NCBI RefSeq assembly: GCF_001662075.1
Contig: NZ_LYPL01000016.1
Span: 62,001 to 126,000 of the forward strand
Direction of reading: 5' to 3'
Source: Rhizobium bangladeshense
GTDB taxonomy: Bacteria; Pseudomonadota; Alphaproteobacteria; Rhizobiales; Rhizobiaceae
Length of the DNA: 64,000 bases
Shown in pieces: positions 53,085 to 61,458 of the stretch. Within the stretch, counting starts at the first letter, position 1. Every line of letters begins with the position of its first letter. The position numbers and the translations under genes were made by a program. The notes beneath the pieces were generated by a model. That model saw only the letters and a list, made by a program, of their open reading frames with translations, had not been told where the DNA came from and ran no database searches.

Positions 53085-53900
53085 ATGCACGCCAGGAAAG
53101 ACAGTCTTCCCGCCAGTATCCTCGCCTCGATCCGAAGCAGGAAAAAGCGGCTCGACGCGGCGCATATGGAGGCAAGACCGCGCACTGCCGGAACGCTGAT
53201 CGCGTCCTACAATGTGCACAAATGCGTCGGCACCGACCGCCGCTTCGACCCGGAGCGCACCAGCCGGGTGATTCATGAAATCGGCGCCGACGTGATCGCG
53301 CTGCAGGAGGCCGATACGCGATTTGGCGAGCGCACCGGCATTCTCGACCTCGGCCGGTTGGAACGGGAGACGGGACTGATCCCGGTGCCGGTCGCCGGCA
53401 TGGCCAAGGCGCATGGCTGGCACGGCAATGTCGTGCTCTTCAAAAGAGGGCTGGTGCATGACGTGCACCAGGTGAAGTTGCCGGGGCTGGAACCGCGCGG
53501 CGCCCTCGTTGCCGAAATCGAGCTCGAACAGGGCGGGGTGCTGCGCATCATCGCCGCGCATTTCGGCCTGCTGCGCCACAACAGAGCCCAGCAGGCCCAC
53601 ACATTGGTCGAGCTGATCAAGAACAGGCACGAAATGCCGACCATCCTGCTCGGCGACCTCAACGAATGGCGGCTCGGCGATCGCTCCTCGCTCAACACCT
53701 TCCAATCCGCCTTCGGCGAGCTGCCCCCGGCCGTCCCGAGCTTTCCCGCCGGCCTGCCGCTCTTGGCGCTCGACCGCATCATCGCCAACCGCAAGGGGAT
53801 CATTTCGGAGGTGGAGGCGCATGATACGCCACTCGCCCGCATCGCCTCGGATCATCTGCCGATCAAGGCGCTTGTCCACTTGAAGGCCGTTGGCGGCTAG
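53085..53900 (+). CDS. Endonuclease/exonuclease/phosphatase (EEP) family protein
   Basis: 271 residues from ATG 53085; a GTG at 53073 is also in frame. EEP motifs: ASYNVHKCVG, IALQEADTR (metal-binding Glu), LGDLNEWR and ASDHLPIKA (catalytic Asp and His). Such proteins hydrolyse phosphodiester or phosphate bonds in DNA, lipids or inositols. Beside cardiolipin synthase a lipid-related substrate is possible, as in other cls-EEP pairs. The gap 53901-54112 after it holds no gene that I recognise. Confidence 0.88.
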   Translation: MHARKDSLPASILASIRSRKKRLDAAHMEARPRTAGTLIASYNVHKCVGTDRRFDPERTSRVIHEIGADVIALQEADTRFGERTGILDLGRLERETGLIPVPVAGMAKAHGWHGNVVLFKRGLVHDVHQVKLPGLEPRGALVAEIELEQGGVLRIIAAHFGLLRHNRAQQAHTLVELIKNRHEMPTILLGDLNEWRLGDRSSLNTFQSAFGELPPAVPSFPAGLPLLALDRIIANRKGIISEVEAHDTPLARIASDHLPIKALVHLKAVGG

Positions 53901-54112
53901 GACATTTCAATGCCGCGAACCTTGTGCGCTTGTGAAGTGAACCAACGCAAGGCCAAAGCTGCAGGCGCTCTCGGCCAACGGCCAAAGCTGTCTGGCCGCA
54001 ACCCGGCGACCTGTCGGCGCGGCCGAGGGCCGACTGGAAGCACGATCTCTGGGCAGCGCTCTGCCACGCTCCGGTTTCCTGAGCGGCAGTACGACCTGGT
54101 TCGACCTAGACC

Positions 54113-54571
54113 TCAGCCCTTCGCAGGGCGGACCTCCATGAACACGTAGGGCGCTCCCGTGCTCGAGGGGATCGCATAAACGTCGTAGGATGCAGTCGGA
54201 TCCTCGCCCATTCCCAACGAGCCGGGCGGCATGCCAGGCACGGCCAGGCCCCGAAAGGGTGGCCGCTCCCGCAGCAATCGCTGGACGGCCTCGAGCGGAA
54301 CGTGTCCCTCGAGGTAGTATTCCTCGACGACAGCGGTATGGCATCCTTCCATTTCGGCAGGCACGCCCAGCCGTGCTTTGACCGCCGGAAGGTCGTCGGT
54401 GTCGCGAGCGTCGACGGAAAATCCTGCCGCGGCCATCGCCTTCGACCATTCATGACAGCAGCCGCAGTTCGGATCCTTGTAGACGGTCATCTTCGCCGGG
54501 GCGGCGCGGGCTCCTGCGCCAAGGAAGGCCAGGCCTGATGCCGCCAACGCGATGAAGCTTCTCCTGTGCAT
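54113..54571 (-). CDS. DUF411 periplasmic metal-binding protein
   Basis: 152 residues from ATG 54571; a GTG three codons upstream is also possible. Signal peptide MHRRSFIALAASGLAFLGAG. The mature protein begins with MTVYKDPNCGCCHEWSKAMA, whose CGCC motif is the DUF411 mark, and has a later Cys in MEGCHTAVVEEYYLEGHVP. These proteins occur in copper-resistance operons and are thought to bind copper. It is the last gene of the minus-strand copper unit. Confidence 0.9.
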   Translation of the reverse strand: MHRRSFIALAASGLAFLGAGARAAPAKMTVYKDPNCGCCHEWSKAMAAAGFSVDARDTDDLPAVKARLGVPAEMEGCHTAVVEEYYLEGHVPLEAVQRLLRERPPFRGLAVPGMPPGSLGMGEDPTASYDVYAIPSSTGAPYVFMEVRPAKG

Positions 54572-54590
54572 CGTCCCCACTCCTCGATGT

Positions 54591-54620
54591 CCTGCCGCCC
54601 GGATAGACCCGGGCGGCAGG
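54591..54620. repeat. Perfect 12-bp stem hairpin between the CusF-like and DUF411 genes
   Basis: CCTGCCGCCCGG (54591-54602) and CCGGGCGGCAGG (54609-54620) around a six-base loop. There is no U-run on the minus strand, so it may stabilise the upstream mRNA or lower expression of the last gene rather than end transcription fully. Confidence 0.55.
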
Positions 54621-54626
54621 AGGTGG

Positions 54627-54914
54627 CTATTTTACATTGGTGACGGTCAGCTTGCCATTCACACGCTCGGCAACGAACTCGACATTCGCGCCTTCTTTCA
54701 GTTTCTCGATCAGAGCCGGGTCGTCGACACGGAAGACCATCGTCATCGCGGGCATGTCGAGGTTCTTCAGGTCCTCATGCTTGATGGTGACCTTCTTTGC
54801 CTTTGCGTCGACCTTGTTGATGACACCTTTGGTGAATTCCTCGGCGAATGCGCCGAAGGCTGCGCTGGTGCAGAGCAGGGCGGCGAGGCCGATTTTGATC
54901 ATTGCGGTTTTCAT
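54627..54914 (-). CDS. CusF-like periplasmic copper-binding protein
   Basis: 95 residues with signal peptide MKTAMIKIGLAALLCTSAAF cut near AFAEE. The copper site of CusF is recognisable as H46 in TIKHEDLKNLDMPAMTM, with the two Met of PAMTM. The Trp that caps Cu(I) in E. coli CusF (NWPEMTM) is Met here (DMPAMTM). It should carry Cu(I) in the periplasm. It is co-transcribed with the cupredoxin gene 23 bases upstream. Confidence 0.9.
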   Translation of the reverse strand: MKTAMIKIGLAALLCTSAAFGAFAEEFTKGVINKVDAKAKKVTIKHEDLKNLDMPAMTMVFRVDDPALIEKLKEGANVEFVAERVNGKLTVTNVK

Positions 54915-54937
54915 GCGTGTAGCTCCTTTGTTGCAGA

Positions 54938-55417
54938 TTACTTGCCGGCGACGGTGACGTCGCCATGCATGCCGGCTTCGTAGTGGCCGGGGATCAGGCA
55001 GGCGAACTTGAACTCGCCGTCCGTGGTGAACTTCCAGACGATCTCGCCGGATTGGCCAGCCGGAAGACGAATGGAATTGGCGTCGGCATGTTCCATTTCC
55101 GGGAACTTCTCCATGACCTTCTTGTGCTCCAGGATCTTGTCTTCCTGATCCAGCACGAATTCGTGGTCGAGGGTTCCGGCATTCTTGATCGCGATCTTGA
55201 CCGTCTGCCCTTTGCGGACGTTGAAGACGGCAGGGATGAATATCATCTTCCCGTCGTCGGTTTCCTTCATCGTGACGCGGATGGTCTGTGTCGCCTTGGC
55301 CTTGTCGCCGGGTTCTCCGACAGCCATCTTTTCTTCATGGCCGCCGGCGTGATTGCCGGAGGCAAGGGCCGGGGTTGCGAGGGCGACCAGCGCCAGTGCC
55401 AGTACATAGTTCTTCAT
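54938..55417 (-). CDS. Periplasmic cupredoxin
   Basis: 159 residues; signal peptide MKNYVLALALVALATPALAS. The type 1 copper ligands are the His in GTLDHEFVLD and then Cys, His and Met in FACLIPGHYEAGMHG. A His-rich start (GNHAGGHEEKM) may add copper binding. It could pass electrons or copper to the multicopper oxidase encoded just upstream, 34 bases away, on the same strand. Confidence 0.92.
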   Translation of the reverse strand: MKNYVLALALVALATPALASGNHAGGHEEKMAVGEPGDKAKATQTIRVTMKETDDGKMIFIPAVFNVRKGQTVKIAIKNAGTLDHEFVLDQEDKILEHKKVMEKFPEMEHADANSIRLPAGQSGEIVWKFTTDGEFKFACLIPGHYEAGMHGDVTVAGK

Positions 55418-55451
55418 TCGTAAATCCTTTTTTGATGTGGAGGATTGAGCC

Positions 55452-56798
55452 TCAGCCTTTTGTCGGCTTCGGTGTGATTTGCGTTTTCGCGTCCTTGGCC
55501 TTGGTCGCGTCCGGCAGTTCGCCGGTCCACTCCCAGGCCTGCGTTCCGGGCGGGTTTTCGTACCAGCCCGGATCGGAGTAGTCGTCCGCCGAGATACCCT
55601 CGCGGACCTTCACGACCGAGAACATGCCACCCATTTCGATCGGGCCGTGCGGCCCCCAGCCGGTCATCATCGGAACGGTGTTCTCGGGGATGGGCATTTC
55701 CATTTCGCCCATGTCGGCCATGCCCTTGGTTCCCATGGGCATGTATTCCGGCTGCAGCTTCCTGATCTTCTCGGCGACCTTCGACTTGTCCGCGCCGATG
55801 AAGGTCGGTATGTCGTGACCCATCGCGTTCATCGTGTGGTGCGACTTGTGGCAGTGGATCGCCCAGTCGCCGAGGTACTTGGCGTCGAACTCGTAGGCAC
55901 GCATCGCGCCGACCGGGATATCGATGCTGACCTCCGGCCAGCGTGCTTCCGGTCGCACCCAGCCGCCGTCCGTGCATGTCACCTCGAAGTCGTAGCCATG
56001 CATGTGGACGGGGTGGTTGGTCATCGTCAGATTGCCGACGCGCACGCGCACCCTGTCATTCTTCGAGACGACCAGCGGAGTGATGCCCGGAAACACACGG
56101 CTGTTCCAGCACCACATGTTGAAATCGGTCATCTCCATGACGCGCGGCACGTAGGAGCCGGGGTCAATGTCGTAGGCATTGAGCAGGAAGACGAAGTCGC
56201 GGTCGACGGGCATGAACGTCGGGTCCTTCGGATGGACGACGAAGAAGCCCATCATGCCCATCGCCATCTGTACCATCTCGTCGGAATGCGGGTGGTACAT
56301 GAACGTGCCTGATTTCACGAGGTCGAACTCGTAGACGTAGGTCTTGCCAACGGGGATGTGCGGTTGCGTCAGGCCGCCGACACCGTCCATGCCGGATGGC
56401 AATATCATGCCGTGCCAGTGGATCGTCGTGTGCTCCGGCAGCTTGTTCGTCACGAATATGCGGACGCGGTCGCCTTCGACGGCCTCGATCGTCGGTCCAG
56501 GCGATTGGCCATTGTAGCCCCAGAGATAGGCCGTCATGCCCTCAGCCATCTCGCGTTCGACCGGCTCGGCGACGAGATGGAACTCCTTAACGCCGTTGTT
56601 CATCCGGTGGGGCAGGGTCCAGCCGTTGAGGGTGACCACCGGCTGATAGTCCGGTCCCGAGGCCGGATGGAGCGGCGGCTGCATGTCTGCCGAGTCCATT
56701 GTCGGCGCGTCGGGCAGGCCCATGGCCGAGGTCTTGGTCCAGGCGCCTGCCGCCAGCAGGGCAGCGCTGGCACCGAACAGTTGTCGTCTGTTGAACAT
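55452..56798 (-). CDS. Multicopper oxidase, Tat-exported (CopA/CueO-like)
   Basis: 448 residues from ATG 56798, which follows AAGGAA. The N-terminus MFNRRQLFGASAALLAAGAW is a Tat signal (NRRQLFG), so it is exported folded. All four copper motifs are seen: HWHG, HPHSD, NHPVHMHG and HCHKSHHTMNAM. A Met-rich C-terminal stretch (GMADMGEMEMPIPE) suggests Cu(I) oxidation. It probably oxidises Cu(I) to the less harmful Cu(II). It lies 14 bases after the TolC-like gene. Confidence 0.94.
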   Translation of the reverse strand: MFNRRQLFGASAALLAAGAWTKTSAMGLPDAPTMDSADMQPPLHPASGPDYQPVVTLNGWTLPHRMNNGVKEFHLVAEPVEREMAEGMTAYLWGYNGQSPGPTIEAVEGDRVRIFVTNKLPEHTTIHWHGMILPSGMDGVGGLTQPHIPVGKTYVYEFDLVKSGTFMYHPHSDEMVQMAMGMMGFFVVHPKDPTFMPVDRDFVFLLNAYDIDPGSYVPRVMEMTDFNMWCWNSRVFPGITPLVVSKNDRVRVRVGNLTMTNHPVHMHGYDFEVTCTDGGWVRPEARWPEVSIDIPVGAMRAYEFDAKYLGDWAIHCHKSHHTMNAMGHDIPTFIGADKSKVAEKIRKLQPEYMPMGTKGMADMGEMEMPIPENTVPMMTGWGPHGPIEMGGMFSVVKVREGISADDYSDPGWYENPPGTQAWEWTGELPDATKAKDAKTQITPKPTKG

Positions 56799-56812
56799 GG
56801 CGAGTTCCTTTC

Positions 56813-58279
56813 TCAATGGCCGCCGCCACCGCCGCCTTCGGAGGCAGCGGCGACTTCGGTCTCTGCCGATGCGGTCGTCGCGCCGCCGCCATAGATCGCT
56901 GGGGCGAGATTGGCTTCGGCGAGCCAGAAGTCGCGCTTTGCGTTGACGGAGAGCAGGATGGAGTTGATCTTGTCGCGCGTGTCGGTCAGCAGCTCGAACG
57001 TGTTCGAGATCATGCCGTTGTAGGTCAGCAGGGATTCCTCCTCGACCTTCGTGCGCAGCGGCACGACGCTGTTGCGGTAGTGCCGGGCGATGTCGTAGTT
57101 CGAGCGATAGGCCTCGTAGGCGGACCTCGCCTCTGAGCGGACGTTGACGGCCTTCTCCGCAAGCAGGTTCGCAGCCCGCATGTAGGCCAGCTCGGCCTTG
57201 CGCATCCGGGCCTTGCCGGTGTCGAAGATCGGAATGGCGAATTCCAGTTCGACCTGGGCTGTCGTTTCCGTCTTCTTCTCGTCGTCCTCAATTTCCCGTT
57301 CCGCTTCAAAGCCGGTCAGGATTTCGAGGTCGGTGACATAGCGTGTCGCCTCGGTGAGGCCGTACGATCTGGCGGTGGCCTCGAGTTCGAGCTTCGCGAC
57401 CTGAAGGTCGATACGGTTCTTAAGAGCCTCGGCCTCGATAGTGTCCCGTTTGACAACGGATTTCGGTAGTGGCGGCAGCCCGTTCGGAACCTGGTAATCA
57501 AGGTCCGAGCCCCACAGCCCCATGAGCCGGGTCAGCTCCTCCTTGGCAAGCCGTGCCGCCAGTCGGGCCTTCGCCGTCTCTCCGGCGAGTTCGGCGACGA
57601 ACACGTGCTCGCGGGTCTGGGCGCCCTTGGCCATCGCACCTGTCTCGCCCAGCTTCTCCGCGAGCTCTGAAGCGGCGTCCGCCGCAGCCTGGGCTCGCTG
57701 GAGCTGGCCGACGTTCTCCCAGGCCGCCACCGCACCGATCCAGGCACGCCGCGTGTCGGCGGCGACCTGGAGCGTTCTCACGGCCGCGGTCAACTGCGCC
57801 TGGCGGAAGCGGGTGTCGGCGATCGCGATGTCCCGGTTCCTGGTCGCGAGCGCCAGGATGTTCGTCGTGATCATCCCCTCGATGGTCTTGAAGGCCTCAA
57901 GTTCCGGGGTGCCTATTCCCGTCATGCCGATGGAAACGGTCGGGTTGATGAACATTGTCGACTGCCAGGCGTCGGCGGCGCTGTCGCCGAGATCGGCGTA
58001 GGCGGCCTGCAGGCCCTTGTTGTTCAAGAGGGCGATCTGGACCGCCGTCTCGACGCCGAGCGGCTTCTTTTGCGCGAGCAGGCTTTTGACCTGCGCAGCC
58101 GCCGAGCGGGCCTGGCTCTGGTTCTGTATCCAGACTGTCTGCTTCGTGGTCACAATCGCCGTCTTGTCGGCAACGGAAGCAAAACCAGCTTGCTTGCTTG
58201 AATATTCGGCGCCCGTGACGCAGCCGCTCAGGATCAGCGGGAACGTCAGCACCGTGACGAATTTTCCGAGGCCGATCAT
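56813..58279 (-). CDS. TolC-family outer-membrane efflux lipoprotein
   Basis: 488 residues with a lipobox (FPLILSGC) for N-terminal lipidation. Long helical stretches with repeated patterns, such as AADTRRAWIGAVAAWENVGQL and its C-terminal counterpart ARSAYEAYRSNYDIARHYRN, fit the TolC/CusC fold. The end is glycine- and His-rich. No RND or membrane-fusion partner is in the window, so it either works with one elsewhere or acts differently. The ATG overlaps the stop of the small lipoprotein gene (ATGA). Confidence 0.88.
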   Translation of the reverse strand: MIGLGKFVTVLTFPLILSGCVTGAEYSSKQAGFASVADKTAIVTTKQTVWIQNQSQARSAAAQVKSLLAQKKPLGVETAVQIALLNNKGLQAAYADLGDSAADAWQSTMFINPTVSIGMTGIGTPELEAFKTIEGMITTNILALATRNRDIAIADTRFRQAQLTAAVRTLQVAADTRRAWIGAVAAWENVGQLQRAQAAADAASELAEKLGETGAMAKGAQTREHVFVAELAGETAKARLAARLAKEELTRLMGLWGSDLDYQVPNGLPPLPKSVVKRDTIEAEALKNRIDLQVAKLELEATARSYGLTEATRYVTDLEILTGFEAEREIEDDEKKTETTAQVELEFAIPIFDTGKARMRKAELAYMRAANLLAEKAVNVRSEARSAYEAYRSNYDIARHYRNSVVPLRTKVEEESLLTYNGMISNTFELLTDTRDKINSILLSVNAKRDFWLAEANLAPAIYGGGATTASAETEVAAASEGGGGGGH

Positions 58280-58503
58280 GGGGCGTCTCCCTTTTCACGA
58301 GATTGCAGATCGTTCTGTCTGCGCCATGGCTTTGGATCGACCGGCTGCCTGACGACGTAGCCGGAGATCGGTGACCGGTAGGAGACCGGGCGGGGAGACG
58401 GCTCTTCGATCGCGGCGGGAAAAGCCACCACGTCGGGAGGAAGCGTGGATGCGCAGCCGCCGACAACAAGCGGCAGCCCCACCACAAAAAGCGAGGGTTT
58501 CAT
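58276..58503 (-). CDS. Small lipoprotein upstream of the TolC-like gene
   Basis: 75 residues; MKPSLFVVGLPLVVGGCAST has a lipobox VVGGC. The rest is proline-rich with PISGYVVRQPVDPKPWRRQ. No family is recognised. Its ATGA overlap with the TolC-like gene implies a joint role, perhaps as a stabilising partner in the outer membrane. Confidence 0.7.
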   Translation of the reverse strand: MKPSLFVVGLPLVVGGCASTLPPDVVAFPAAIEEPSPRPVSYRSPISGYVVRQPVDPKPWRRQNDLQSREKGDAP

Positions 58504-58595
58504 TATGAATTTTCCGAATAAGAGATGGCCTACGGCACCCGCCCAGATGCAGGCAGGCGACCGACATCGACCCGATCACGCGGGTGCGTCTCTAA

Positions 58596-59003
58596 TCAGA
58601 TATTCGGGGGACGATGGAGAGCCGGCAGCTCGCCGAGAGTCGTACGATCGTCGGCGAACTGCCGGATCGAGGTCACGACGGGTCCGCCGACGTCGGGGCT
58701 TTCGCAGATGATGCCAAAGCCGCCGCAGAAGTCCTTGCAGCATTCCTGCTTGACGAGCTTCGACGCGCCATCGCCATCATGAGACATGTCGCCATGCGAA
58801 TGATCATGATCGGCCACCGCCGCCATGTCGTGACCTTCATGGGAAGGCATCACGTCCGTGGACACGACTTTGATCTCGGGAAACGAGGAGCCATGCATCG
58901 CCGCGTTGGCGTTCGACAGCGAGTACCCCGCCAGTGATACGATGATCACCAGCCGCATTATCACGAGCAATCTGCTCAACGTGATCCGGTACATCTTGCC
59001 CAT
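58596..59003 (-). CDS. Periplasmic His/Cys-rich protein of unknown function
   Basis: 135 residues from ATG 59003, which follows GAGGAGC. A signal segment (LLVIMRLVIIVSLAGYSLSNANA) precedes a His/Asp-rich stretch (SHEGHDMAAVADHDHSHGDM) and QECCKDFCGGFGIICESPD with four Cys. It looks like a metal-binding secreted protein, similar in style to the 109-residue protein encoded at 60227. No named family is assigned. It probably heads the minus-strand copper operon. Confidence 0.7.
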   Translation of the reverse strand: MGKMYRITLSRLLVIMRLVIIVSLAGYSLSNANAAMHGSSFPEIKVVSTDVMPSHEGHDMAAVADHDHSHGDMSHDGDGASKLVKQECCKDFCGGFGIICESPDVGGPVVTSIRQFADDRTTLGELPALHRPPNI

Positions 59004-59149
59004 GCTCCTCGGACTACATGCAAAGCTGTCCGATTTCAACTGCGACTCTTGTGTCATTGATGTTCGAGGCCTTTATGTGGCGATCATCAGGTCGTGCACA
59101 AGCTAGGGCTTCCAACGGTGGCAAGGTCAACAGGAGCTGTTCTTTTTTG

Positions 59150-59593
59150 ATGATGATCGACCTTGCATCCTACGCGGGCCTTTTCACTGCCGCCTTCGGT
59201 GCGGCGACGATACTGCCGATGCAGTCCGAGCCCGTGCTGGTCGGCCTTCTTCTCACGGGCAAGTTCCCAGTCCTGGTTCTGCTCGCCGTCGCCAGCGTCG
59301 GAAACACTCTTGGAAGCATCGTCAACTGGTTTCTCGGGCGCGGCATCGAACGGTTCCGGGATCGGCGCTGGTTTCCAGTGGGCGAGGAAGCGCTCGAACG
59401 TTCGTCCCGCTGGTACAGGAAATACGGGAAGTGGACGCTGCTACTTTCCTGGATGCCGGTGTTTGGAGACGCTCTCACGGTTGTCGCCGGCGTGCTCAAG
59501 GAGCCGCTGCTAGCCTTTACGATCCTGGTATTCGTCGCGAAAACGGGGCGTTACGTCGTGCTGACACTAGCGACTCTACAGATTGCCAGCTGA
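59150..59593 (+). CDS. YqaA/DedA-like inner-membrane protein
   Basis: 147 residues. LASYAGLFTAAFGAATILPM, the ASVGNTLGSIVNWFLGRG motif and RYGKW-like RKYGKWTLLLSWMPVFGD with GVLKEPLLAFTILVFV match the YqaA branch of the DedA (VTT) family. These proteins help membrane homeostasis and possibly lipid or metal transport. Two neighbouring ATGs (59150, 59153) could both serve. It overlaps the convergent cytochrome b561 gene by 18 bases. Confidence 0.87.
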   Translation: MMIDLASYAGLFTAAFGAATILPMQSEPVLVGLLLTGKFPVLVLLAVASVGNTLGSIVNWFLGRGIERFRDRRWFPVGEEALERSSRWYRKYGKWTLLLSWMPVFGDALTVVAGVLKEPLLAFTILVFVAKTGRYVVLTLATLQIAS

Positions 59594-60076
59594 CTTCCGG
59601 CGCGGCAGCAGCATCCGGTCCAAGGTATCGTTTCGGGCAACCAGCGCGTGCCAGGCCGCCGCAGCGAAATGCAGCGCCACCATTGCCAGGATGATCCTGG
59701 AGCCGATGACGTGGTATGGCGCGATCCCGAACCAGACGTAGCTTGCAACGAATCCCATGCAGGCCTGCCCGATGATTGCTGCGTAGAATGCATGGTGAAG
59801 CATCGTTGCGGCCCGCGCGGCCCACGTGTTGGGTGGGCTTATCCGGGGTGGCTGCATGATACGAAGAACCAGCCGCACGCCCATCAGCAGGCCGATCGCA
59901 ATTCCTGCGAAGTTGTGGAAGAGGTGCTGGACGACGTCCCAGTACGATGGCGTGACGCCCATATGGACGGCGTGGTGGGTCCTCTCGATGCTGCCGCCCG
60001 TCAGGTACTGGACCGGGATCATCAGGGCGATCAGCCAGTGCAGTCCTATCTGGGCCGGTGTATAGCCACGTTTCAT
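59576..60076 (-). CDS. Cytochrome b561 family protein
   Basis: 166 residues, four membrane helices. Haem-ligand histidines are available in QIGLHWLIALMIPVQY, in VVQHLFHNFAGIAIGLLMG, in MLHHAFYAAIIGQ and in MVALHFAAAAWHALV. These diheme proteins take electrons from quinols or pass them to periplasmic acceptors. Near copper oxidase and cytochrome c' a redox role in copper handling is plausible. It is divergent from the Cys-rich gene at 60227. Confidence 0.9.
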   Translation of the reverse strand: MKRGYTPAQIGLHWLIALMIPVQYLTGGSIERTHHAVHMGVTPSYWDVVQHLFHNFAGIAIGLLMGVRLVLRIMQPPRISPPNTWAARAATMLHHAFYAAIIGQACMGFVASYVWFGIAPYHVIGSRIILAMVALHFAAAAWHALVARNDTLDRMLLPRRKSAGNL

Positions 60077-60192
60077 CGATCCCCTCCGAGCGACAGGGGC
60101 AGACTAGCCGGCGCCGGTTAATGCTTCCTCATCCGCCATCCCAAAACGCGCCGCCGCCAAGATCATCGATTGCCTGGAACATTTCTCCTGCC

Positions 60193-60209
60193 CTGCGGTT
60201 CTACCGCAG
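60193..60209. promoter_or_regulatory. Hairpin in the leader of the plus-strand copper genes
   Basis: CTGCGGT (60193-60199), three bases, ACCGCAG (60203-60209): a perfect seven-base dyad ending 17 bases before the ATG at 60227. It could be an operator or an RNA hairpin close to the ribosome site. Confidence 0.35.
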
Positions 60210-60226
60210 AAGGGAAACCCGGCCGG

Positions 60227-60556
60227 ATGAGACTTAGGAACAGAATCCGCTACGCGCAGGCCGTAGTCTTCACCTTGTTGGTGGCGACAAGTCTCTTCGG
60301 CATGGCCGCGGGGTCGGCCGTTGTCGAAGTCCAGCATTGCTCGGCGGCGACGGAGCATCATTCCCAATGCGGACATGCGTCCGGGCAGCAGAACGCGTGC
60401 TGTTCGATGACGCACTGCTGTCCGATCCTCCCGGAACTCGGGGAGATCGCCGAGCCGCGGTTCGAGCCCAAGCGACATGATCGGAGGACGGCCGACTATC
60501 GGCCGCTGCTGCTGATCCGCGCGATCGATCCACCGCCCCGAAGCTCCGCTGCTTGA
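60227..60556 (+). CDS. Small Cys/His-rich secreted protein
   Basis: 109 residues from ATG 60227. A signal segment (YAQAVVFTLLVATSLFGMAA) precedes QHCSAATEHHSQCGHASGQQ and NACCSMTHCCPILPEL, with seven Cys and several His in 40 residues. It resembles small secreted proteins found with copper genes, and is similar in layout to the protein encoded at 58596. It likely binds metal in the periplasm. It comes 36 bases before the DUF305 gene. Confidence 0.7.
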   Translation: MRLRNRIRYAQAVVFTLLVATSLFGMAAGSAVVEVQHCSAATEHHSQCGHASGQQNACCSMTHCCPILPELGEIAEPRFEPKRHDRRTADYRPLLLIRAIDPPPRSSAA

Positions 60557-60592
60557 GACCTACCATCCTCAATCAGTTATCGGAGCACAATC

Positions 60593-61027
60593 ATGAAGAA
60601 GCTCACTTTCCTTGCCGTTTCCGCGGCTGCCGCGGCTGCGTCCTTTGCGATCCTTCCCGCGAGCGCTTCCGCCCAATCGACAATGGCCTATCCCGAGAAG
60701 TGCAAGTCTCAAGGCATGGACCTGTCAAAGATGGACATGCCCTCGGGCGGCATGCCGATGGGCGAGATGACCGACTACCAGGGGGCCTCGATGGAAGGCA
60801 TGAAGGACATGCACATGAACATGATGCAGGGAATGATGAAGAAGGACGCCGACGTCTCTTTCGTCTGCGGGATGATCGCCCACCACATGGGCGCAATCAG
60901 CATGTCGGAGGTTGAACTCAAGTACGGCGACAACGACTGGGCCAAGCATATGGCCCAAAAGGTCATCGAAGCCCAGAAAAGGGAGATCGACGAGATGTCC
61001 AAGTGGGTCGACAAGGAAGCTAAATAG
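60593..61027 (+). CDS. DUF305 copper-binding protein
   Basis: 144 residues. Signal peptide MKKLTFLAVSAAAAAASFAI; Met-rich part (MDMPSGGMPMGEMTDYQG and MKDMHMNMMQGMMKK); and the DUF305 core with MIAHHMGAISMSEVELKYG and AQKVIEAQKREIDEM. DUF305 proteins such as CopM bind copper in the periplasm. It starts 36 bases after the Cys-rich gene and 11 before the Csp gene, so the three are one operon. Confidence 0.9.
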   Translation: MKKLTFLAVSAAAAAASFAILPASASAQSTMAYPEKCKSQGMDLSKMDMPSGGMPMGEMTDYQGASMEGMKDMHMNMMQGMMKKDADVSFVCGMIAHHMGAISMSEVELKYGDNDWAKHMAQKVIEAQKREIDEMSKWVDKEAK

Positions 61028-61038
61028 GAGATTGCGCC

Positions 61039-61371
61039 ATGCATCACATGCCGACTGAGATGAAGGCCTGCATCGACAACTGCCTGGCCTGCTACAGCGA
61101 ATGCCTGTCGATGGCGATGGGCCATTGCCTGGAATTTGGCGGGGAGCACACGAAGCCCCCACATTTCAAGCTGATGATGGCCTGTGCGGAGATCTGCCGG
61201 ACCTCGGCGCATTTCATGCTGATCGGCTCGGAACATCACAAGCATGTCTGCCGGGAATGCGCTGAAATATGCGCGCAGTGCGCCGAGGACTGTGAACGCA
61301 TAGGCGAGATGCGGAGCTGCGTCGAGGCTTGCCGTCGCTGTGCCGAGAGCTGCCGCAAGATGGCGGCGTAA
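61039..61371 (+). CDS. Four-helix-bundle copper-storage protein (Csp, DUF326)
   Basis: 110 residues with 16 cysteines in CxxxC and CxxC spacings (KACIDNCLACYSEC, VCRECAEICAQCAEDC, SCVEACRRCAESC). This is the Csp fold, in which the Cys line the inside of a four-helix bundle and store many Cu(I). There is no signal peptide, so it is the cytosolic Csp3-like form. The His-rich N-terminus may help loading. Confidence 0.93.
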   Translation: MHHMPTEMKACIDNCLACYSECLSMAMGHCLEFGGEHTKPPHFKLMMACAEICRTSAHFMLIGSEHHKHVCRECAEICAQCAEDCERIGEMRSCVEACRRCAESCRKMAA

Positions 61372-61458
61372 CCGGGCAGCGCGTTCGCCCTCTTCCTGCC
61401 CAGATGACAACCGATACCCGTCGCACGCATCATGGCATTGGATACTGACGGCGGATCG

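Noticed and set aside
53901..54112. Possible small plus-strand gene after the EEP-family gene
   Set aside because: The 79-codon frame is Arg-rich, lacks a domain and overlaps the DUF411 3' end; no support.
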